Below are positions 6,759-9,890 of a stretch of 9,890 nucleotides of DNA, piece after piece; within the stretch, counting starts at the first letter, position 1; every line of letters begins with the position of its first letter. The notes beneath the pieces were generated by a model. It worked only from the letters and a program-made list of their open reading frames with translations, was not told where the DNA came from and made no database searches. The stretch lies in assembly GCA_035568375.1 (NCBI GenBank), contig DATMOG010000011.1:1-9890 (forward strand), read 5' to 3'. The position numbers were made by a program, and so were the translations under genes. Origin of the DNA: JACDET01 sp035568375. GTDB lineage: Bacteria > Patescibacteriota > Microgenomatia > Levybacterales > UBA12049.

Positions 6759-7805
6759 TTACTTCCCTAATTCTATCACAGCCGCTTCAACTCCGACGTT
6801 AAGAAATTCTTTATGTGTTGTAGTAATAATTGTTTGAAAATCGTAGGTTAATTGTAAAACATGTGTGATATGTTCACTATCCAATTCTGAAAAAATATCA
6901 TCCAAAATAAGGAGTGGCTGTACCTGCAACTGTTCTTTAAAATAAGCAATTTGGGCATTTTTGAGTTCTAAAGTAACAAGACGTTGTTGTCCTCTTGAAC
7001 AAAAATATTTTACATCTTCAAGTTCCTTTGATACTGGATGAGGCGATTGAATAATAATATCATCTCGCTGAGGACCAACCAAAGTCATCCCCGCTCCAAC
7101 TTCTGCATCTTTATATTGCAATAATCTTTCACGAGACATAAGACTAGCATCATAAACCAGCTTATATGGAAAGAGTTTCTTCTCTCTATGATTAATATAG
7201 TCTATCAAAGCCTCTCGTTTTTCGGTTAATACTTTCCCATTGATGATAAGCAAGTTATCCCAATACTCAAATCGCTCCTCATCTCTTCTTCCGCTTTTTT
7301 GCATAAATTCAAGCAACGCATTCCGTTGCCGAAGTGCTTTTGAATAAAATTGCAGCGATGAAGCGTACTGAGGATCTGTTTGCTCTAGGACTTCATCTAA
7401 GAAGCGCCTCTTATCTCCTGGCTGTCCTGCAACCAATGTCAAATCCTGAGGGGTAAAAAGAACGATTGGCAAAATTCCTATAAGGCCATCTCGACGCTTT
7501 GGAATGCCATTCACTAGATACTTTTTTTTTAGCATTTGCTCAGGCATATCAGAGAGCATTACTTCTAACTTCGTTTCATCTGTTATGTCTCCTGAAACGT
7601 AAGCAACAGTTGCACCAAAAGCAATCAGCTGCTTATCTTTACTCGTCCGAAAACTTTTACCGAGAGACAAAAGACTAATTGCTTCAACAAGATTGCTCTT
7701 CCCGCTTGCATTAGGACCTACAATAACAGTAAGCTGCTGATCAAAAGAAAAATGAGCCTTAGAATAACTGCGAAAATGTTGGAGAGAAACTTGTTTTAAA
7801 TGCAT
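6759..7805 (-). CDS. recF: RecF, DNA replication/repair ATPase
   Basis: RecF is an SMC-like ATPase that acts with RecO and RecR to load RecA at single-strand gaps. Domain order is complete. The Walker A loop GPNASGKSN is at 30-38 (K36, S37) after the typical MHLKQVSLQHFRSY start. LFTPQDLTLVAGQPGDKRRF follows at 116-135, a family hallmark, then GPQRDD at 244-249. The ABC signature CSRGQQR is at 269-275, and Walker B LLILDDIFSELD at 298-309 carries the D-loop, followed by TTHKEF at 329-334. At 348 aa it is close to E. coli RecF (357 aa). It is not in the common dnaA-dnaN-recF context. Instead it opens a minus-strand unit running through nnrD, fic, lig and endoQ. An extended -10 promoter and palindrome lie directly upstream. 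No Shine-Dalgarno sequence is seen before the ATG. Confidence 0.97.
   Translation of the reverse strand: MHLKQVSLQHFRSYSKAHFSFDQQLTVIVGPNASGKSNLVEAISLLSLGKSFRTSKDKQLIAFGATVAYVSGDITDETKLEVMLSDMPEQMLKKKYLVNGIPKRRDGLIGILPIVLFTPQDLTLVAGQPGDKRRFLDEVLEQTDPQYASSLQFYSKALRQRNALLEFMQKSGRRDEERFEYWDNLLIINGKVLTEKREALIDYINHREKKLFPYKLVYDASLMSRERLLQYKDAEVGAGMTLVGPQRDDIIIQSPHPVSKELEDVKYFCSRGQQRLVTLELKNAQIAYFKEQLQVQPLLILDDIFSELDSEHITHVLQLTYDFQTIITTTHKEFLNVGVEAAVIELGK
6762..6767 (-). promoter_or_regulatory. Ribosome binding site of nnrD inside the end of recF
   Basis: GGGAAG (part of AGGGAAG) on the minus strand ends 5 nt before the nnrD ATG and lies within the last codons of recF. With a 2-nt intercistronic gap this suggests translational coupling of recF and nnrD. 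Confidence 0.5.
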
Positions 7806-7814
7806 GTGACTTTA

Positions 7815-7834
7815 AATCAAATTACGTTTTGATT
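7815..7834 (-). promoter_or_regulatory. Inverted repeat in the recF leader, possible operator
   Basis: AATCAAA (7815-7821) and TTTGATT (7828-7834) are perfect 7-nt arms around TTACGT. The repeat begins at the predicted transcription start and ends 9 nt before the recF ATG. It could be an operator or a leader hairpin. AT-richness lowers its significance. Confidence 0.35.
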
Positions 7835-7842
7835 ATTTTGAA

Positions 7843-7851
7843 ATTATAGCA
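7843..7851 (-). promoter_or_regulatory. Extended -10 promoter of the recF unit
   Basis: TGCTATAAT on the minus strand is an exact extended -10 consensus. No good -35 is seen 16-18 nt further upstream. Transcription would start near 7836, giving a leader of about 30 nt without a Shine-Dalgarno sequence. A short GCATT/AATGC repeat overlaps the element. Confidence 0.6.
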
Positions 7852-7890
7852 TTAAAAATGCAATGAAGATTGAAAACTGGAAATTGAAAC

Positions 7891-8601
7891 TTATTCAATC
7901 ACGGTTCCCTTGAATTGCTTACCTTCGAAATAATTAGTAATATTGGTAAAATCAGCACCAGACATAACGACAACCTTTACACCTAACTCTTGTGCTTTTC
8001 TAGCTGCTATCGGATCAAAGGGCGCATTCAAACCTGGCTTCCAATTATCTCCTACAATACCTCTCATTTCATCCCAGGTAAGTTTACTTAACGGTTTTGC
8101 ATCGGGGAATTCTTTGGGGTTTTTATCGTAGACTTGTTCAATATTGCTAAGATTGATGACAGTCTTAACTCCATAGTCTTCACAGAGAAGGACCGCACAA
8201 TAATCAGTCGACCACCCAGGCTTCCAACCTGAGGCAATAACAACTGGTTCATACACTTTTCTGATAATATCATAGTGGCGGATAACTTTAGGATGAGCGA
8301 TGTCTCGGAAGATGGTGCGGACGAGATGAGCATTGAGGGTTGTCCCATGGACGCCGAGCCAATCCATATCTTCAGCCGTTAATTCATGGCCAACGACTTC
8401 ACGTCCTGCTTCAATATAACGACGCGCAGTTGCCCCTCCCCCAATAACCAAAAAAAACTGGCGTTTGGGATCTTTTGCCAGTTCTTCACGGATAAAATCA
8501 TTAAGCTTCTTAAGAAAGTCAGTGGCAATACCTCCATTGGGGACAATTAATGAACCCCCAACCGAGATAATAATGCGCTTTCTGCCCTGGCTATTTCCCA
8601 T
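7891..8601 (-). CDS. pyrH: UMP kinase, archaeal-type (amino-acid-kinase fold)
   Basis: It phosphorylates UMP to UDP in pyrimidine nucleotide synthesis. The amino-acid-kinase fold is plain: IISVGGSLIVP at 11-21, FLVIGGGATARRYI at 50-63, HGTTLNAHLV at 85-94 (the UMP-kinase TxxNA element), SGWKPGWSTD at 124-133, INLSNIEQVYDKNP at 149-162, and FDPIAARKA at 195-203. The GWKPGWSTD loop in place of bacterial GGTGNPFFTTD, and the overall pattern, fit the archaeal PyrH subfamily rather than E. coli PyrH. At 236 aa it is near the usual length (about 225-240). A related kinase of the same fold cannot be fully excluded. It is transcribed alone from a recognisable promoter, and recF follows 85 nt downstream with its own promoter. 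A 6-bp ATTGAA/TTCAAT repeat spans its stop. Confidence 0.88.
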   Translation of the reverse strand: MGNSQGRKRIIISVGGSLIVPNGGIATDFLKKLNDFIREELAKDPKRQFFLVIGGGATARRYIEAGREVVGHELTAEDMDWLGVHGTTLNAHLVRTIFRDIAHPKVIRHYDIIRKVYEPVVIASGWKPGWSTDYCAVLLCEDYGVKTVINLSNIEQVYDKNPKEFPDAKPLSKLTWDEMRGIVGDNWKPGLNAPFDPIAARKAQELGVKVVVMSGADFTNITNYFEGKQFKGTVIE

Positions 8602-8624
8602 ATTTCTTACGTGTTACTTACTTA

Positions 8625-8653
8625 ATAGTAACATATCTTTTAGAAACGTACAA
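8625..8653 (-). promoter_or_regulatory. Promoter of the UMP kinase gene
   Basis: On the minus strand TTGTAC (8653-8648) is followed by a 17-nt spacer and TACTAT (8630-8625). The TG of an extended -10 (TGTTACTAT) lies one base before the hexamer. Transcription would start near 8618, leaving a leader of roughly 17 nt. No clear Shine-Dalgarno sequence lies before the ATG. Confidence 0.65.
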
Positions 8654-8655
8654 CC

Positions 8656-8672
8656 AATTTCTACATGAAATT
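8656..8672. repeat. Short inverted repeat upstream of the UMP kinase promoter
   Basis: AATTTC (8656-8661) and GAAATT (8667-8672) form 6-nt arms around TACAT. It abuts the -35 box of the UMP kinase promoter on one side and the larger inverted repeat on the other. Confidence 0.3.
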
Positions 8673-8718
8673 TGACATCCTGATCCCACTAAAATTAAAA
8701 GCGGGACCAGAATGTCAA
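8672..8718. repeat. Imperfect 16-nt inverted repeat in the divergent intergenic region
   Basis: The arms 8672-8687 (TTGACATCCTGATCCC) and 8703-8718 (GGGACCAGAATGTCAA) pair at 14 of 16 positions across a 15-nt A-rich loop. Each arm starts, on its own strand, with TTGACA. It lies between divergently oriented genes, so it is not an ordinary operon terminator. Options are an operator, a leader hairpin on a longer UMP kinase transcript, or a small palindromic mobile relic. The 'TTGACATCCT' end recalls hairpin ends of IS200/IS605-type elements, but that resemblance is from memory only. Confidence 0.6.
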
Positions 8719-8762
8719 CATGGCGTGGTTTTTGTACTAGTGAGCTCTAAAACAAAATCCGT

Positions 8763-8779
8763 AATAAGTGTAACTTATT
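8763..8779. promoter_or_regulatory. Palindrome over the -10 of the distal minus-strand promoter, operator candidate
   Basis: AATAAGT-GTA-ACTTATT is a perfect inverted repeat with 7-nt arms. Its position over the candidate -10 box (8767-8772) is that of a repressor site. The neighbouring wHTH regulator gene is an obvious candidate binder, by inference. Confidence 0.4.
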
Positions 8780-8795
8780 TAAAAACACTTGTCAA
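8767..8795 (-). promoter_or_regulatory. Second candidate promoter directed at the UMP kinase gene
   Basis: A perfect TTGACA (8795-8790) is followed by a 17-nt spacer and TACACT (8772-8767), four of six matches to the -10 consensus. A transcript from here would carry a leader of about 160 nt that includes the large inverted repeat. The -10 overlaps a 17-bp palindrome. Confidence 0.4.
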
Positions 8796-8816
8796 GTATG
8801 TCGTCGCACATCGACA
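8787..8816. repeat. Two adjacent short inverted repeats in the trmB upstream region
   Basis: ACTTG-T-CAAGT (8787-8797) is an 11-bp palindrome overlapping the TTGACA box. TGTCG (8799-8803) and CGACA (8812-8816) form a second 5-nt inverted repeat around an 8-nt loop. They continue the run of symmetric sites. Each is individually short. Confidence 0.3.
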
Positions 8817-8823
8817 ACGTTTG

Positions 8824-8832
8824 TGATATAGT
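8824..8832 (+). promoter_or_regulatory. Upstream extended -10 element ahead of the TrmB-like gene
   Basis: TGATATAGT matches the extended -10 pattern on the plus strand. Transcription would start near 8839, giving a leader of about 50 nt. No convincing -35 is present at the right distance. Confidence 0.35.
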
Positions 8833-8864
8833 AATGAGAATGTCAAATTACCCACATATCGGTA

Positions 8865-8873
8865 TGATATAAT
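8865..8873 (+). promoter_or_regulatory. Extended -10 promoter of the TrmB-like gene, near-leaderless
   Basis: TGATATAAT is an exact extended -10 element. Transcription should begin near 8880, only about 10 nt ahead of the ATG at 8890. There is no room for a normal Shine-Dalgarno sequence, and none is seen. Confidence 0.6.
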
Positions 8874-8874
8874 T

Positions 8875-8888
8875 GTTAATTAATTAAC
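8875..8888 (+). promoter_or_regulatory. 14-bp perfect palindrome at the TrmB transcription start, autoregulation candidate
   Basis: GTTAATTAATTAAC is fully self-complementary. It lies between the -10 box and the start codon, over the predicted transcription start. A dimeric regulator bound here would block transcription. Many TrmB-family proteins regulate their own or adjacent genes through palindromic operators. The low sequence complexity is a caution. Confidence 0.4.
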
Positions 8889-8889
8889 C

Positions 8890-9651
8890 ATGGATAAAAT
8901 AGTTGACTATCTTAAACAGCTTGACTTATCAGATGTTGAAGCAAGACTTTACCTGACTCTTCTCCAGACCGGACCAACCAGCGTCCGAGACTTGGCTGCG
9001 ACAATTGATATCAAACGGACCACAACATACTTCTACATTGATCAACTCGTTGAAAAAAGCCTTCTCATGAAACTAGTTAAGGGCTCTAAAAAACTCGTCG
9101 CAGCAAACGAGCCTGAAAATTTAAAGCCACTCGTAGACGCAAAACTCGCTTCTGCAAAAGCAGTCCAACAAGGTTTCCCCACGATCTTAAAAATCCTTAC
9201 TACAACACTCCCAAAAGGAAATAATTCTACTGATGCGGAAATAAAATACTACAAAGGGAAAGCTGGTGTTAAAAAAATTTATGAAGATGCACTGTTATCA
9301 AATGAAGTTCGTTCATATGTTAATGTCACCGAAATCGATGAAGTTTTCCCAGAAAACTTCAAACTCTTCGAAAATGCTTTTAAACGTAATCCTCATATTA
9401 AAATGTACGAAATTGCTGAAGATTCTCCTCAATCGAAAAAATTAACTGCTATCGCTGACAAGTGGTCTACATACCAATATAAAATACTACCTAAAAATAT
9501 GAGGATTACCGCTCAAGATATATTGATTTATGATGGTAAAATAAGTATTATTAATTTAAAAGATAATGTACATGGGGTAATTTTGCGAAATAATGATCTT
9601 TCTAATAATTTAAAAATGCTATTTGATTTTATATGGAAAACGCTTTTATAG
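8890..9651 (+). CDS. TrmB-family transcriptional regulator
   Basis: The N-terminal 75 residues form the TrmB winged helix: LDLSDVEARLYLTLLQTGPT at 11-30, then SVRDLAATIDIKRTTTYFYI at 31-50 holding the recognition helix, and the wing KGSKKLVAANEPENL at 64-78. A helical linker (about 79-105) follows and would mediate dimerisation. The C-terminal effector-like domain begins EIKYYKGKAGVKKIYEDAL at 117-135, the typical second TrmB segment, and ends at KMLFDFIWKTLL. It is cytosolic, and the ligand is unknown. TrmB regulators are best known in archaea, where they control sugar uptake and metabolism, and they also occur in CPR bacteria. The only start in frame is 8890, since a TAA stop lies three codons upstream. 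By hand count GC falls from about 45% in the DNA-binding part to about 25% near the end. Its targets are probably local, but this is inferred. Confidence 0.88.
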   Translation: MDKIVDYLKQLDLSDVEARLYLTLLQTGPTSVRDLAATIDIKRTTTYFYIDQLVEKSLLMKLVKGSKKLVAANEPENLKPLVDAKLASAKAVQQGFPTILKILTTTLPKGNNSTDAEIKYYKGKAGVKKIYEDALLSNEVRSYVNVTEIDEVFPENFKLFENAFKRNPHIKMYEIAEDSPQSKKLTAIADKWSTYQYKILPKNMRITAQDILIYDGKISIINLKDNVHGVILRNNDLSNNLKMLFDFIWKTLL

Positions 9652-9663
9652 TCAAAACAACGT

Positions 9664-9890
9664 ATGCAATATCACGACAAACAAGACATACAATTCCTTA
9701 TAGCTTCAAATAAATATCTCTCTAAAAAAACAAGTCAAAAATACTATACAAAATTTTTGCTGAAAATTAGCCAGATTACCCCCCAGGATAAAGAACTTTT
9801 TCAAAAGACTATTCTTAAATTTAGGCCTCTCTCAAATCAATATGAAGATTCCTGGGGATATATTATCCAAGCTACACGATATCAAGGATT
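9664..9890 (+). CDS. Unrecognised protein, 5' part, cut by the right edge
   Basis: An ATG at 9664, 12 nt after the TrmB stop, opens a frame of 75 codons to the end of the window. It begins MQYHDKQDIQFLIASNKYLS and is rich in K, Q, Y and F. It looks soluble and helical, with no signal peptide, and contains segments such as KYYTKFLLKISQITPQDKEL and SWGYIIQATRYQG. No family was recognised. The frame is the same as that of the TrmB gene: only the TAG at 9649-9651 and four sense codons separate the two. It is most simply the next cistron of the same operon and could be a regulated partner. No Shine-Dalgarno sequence is seen, so translation by termination-reinitiation is possible. Composition is AT-rich, like the 3' half of the regulator gene. 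Confidence 0.65.
   Translation, partial: MQYHDKQDIQFLIASNKYLSKKTSQKYYTKFLLKISQITPQDKELFQKTILKFRPLSNQYEDSWGYIIQATRYQG

Noticed and set aside
8088..8348. Minus-strand 86-codon frame inside the UMP kinase gene
   Set aside because: It is an alternative frame within a gene whose motifs cover the same bases.
266..9651. Recoded UGA codons as in some CPR lineages
   Set aside because: All complete genes end normally and no in-frame TGA interrupts a conserved protein, so the standard code suffices.

Overview
The window looks like an AT-rich bacterial chromosome, most likely from a Candidate Phyla Radiation lineage (Patescibacteria, perhaps Microgenomates). The placement is inferred from gene content, not from a marker-gene match. 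RecF and a bacterial-type peptidyl-tRNA hydrolase argue for Bacteria. They sit beside genes of archaeal type: an ATP-dependent DNA ligase, endonuclease Q, an archaeal-form UMP kinase and a TrmB-family regulator. That mixture is common in CPR genomes. The standard genetic code reads cleanly through all genes.

Layout, left to right. Positions 1 to about 148 hold the 5' end of a probable transposase gene running off the left edge on the minus strand, with a possible insertion-sequence terminus near 131-148. Positions 266-1459 form a minus-strand group, transcribed pth, then a small unknown protein of 91 aa, then acylphosphatase. It starts from an extended -10 promoter that should give an almost leaderless mRNA. 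Positions 1644-7805 hold five tightly packed minus-strand genes in transcription order recF, nnrD, fic, ATP-dependent ligase, endoQ. An extended -10 promoter with a palindrome lies ahead of recF. Positions 7891-8601 hold an archaeal-type UMP kinase on the minus strand with a good promoter. Positions 8602-8889 are a divergent intergenic region packed with inverted repeats and promoter-like elements. Positions 8890-9651 encode a TrmB-like regulator on the plus strand, followed after 12 nt by an unrecognised open frame (9664 onward) that leaves the window.

The main functional theme is DNA maintenance. RecF (recombination mediator), endonuclease Q (nicks DNA at deaminated bases) and an ATP-dependent ligase (seals nicks) share one apparent transcription unit with a metabolite-repair enzyme (NAD(P)H-hydrate dehydratase) and a Fic AMP-transferase. 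EndoQ and the ligase are closely coupled: 5 nt apart, with the endoQ ribosome binding site inside the end of the ligase gene. The second theme is gene expression with short leaders. Extended -10 motifs of the form TGnTAnnnT recur before pth, recF, the UMP kinase and the TrmB gene, often with little or no Shine-Dalgarno sequence. No tRNA, rRNA, CRISPR array or replication origin was found.
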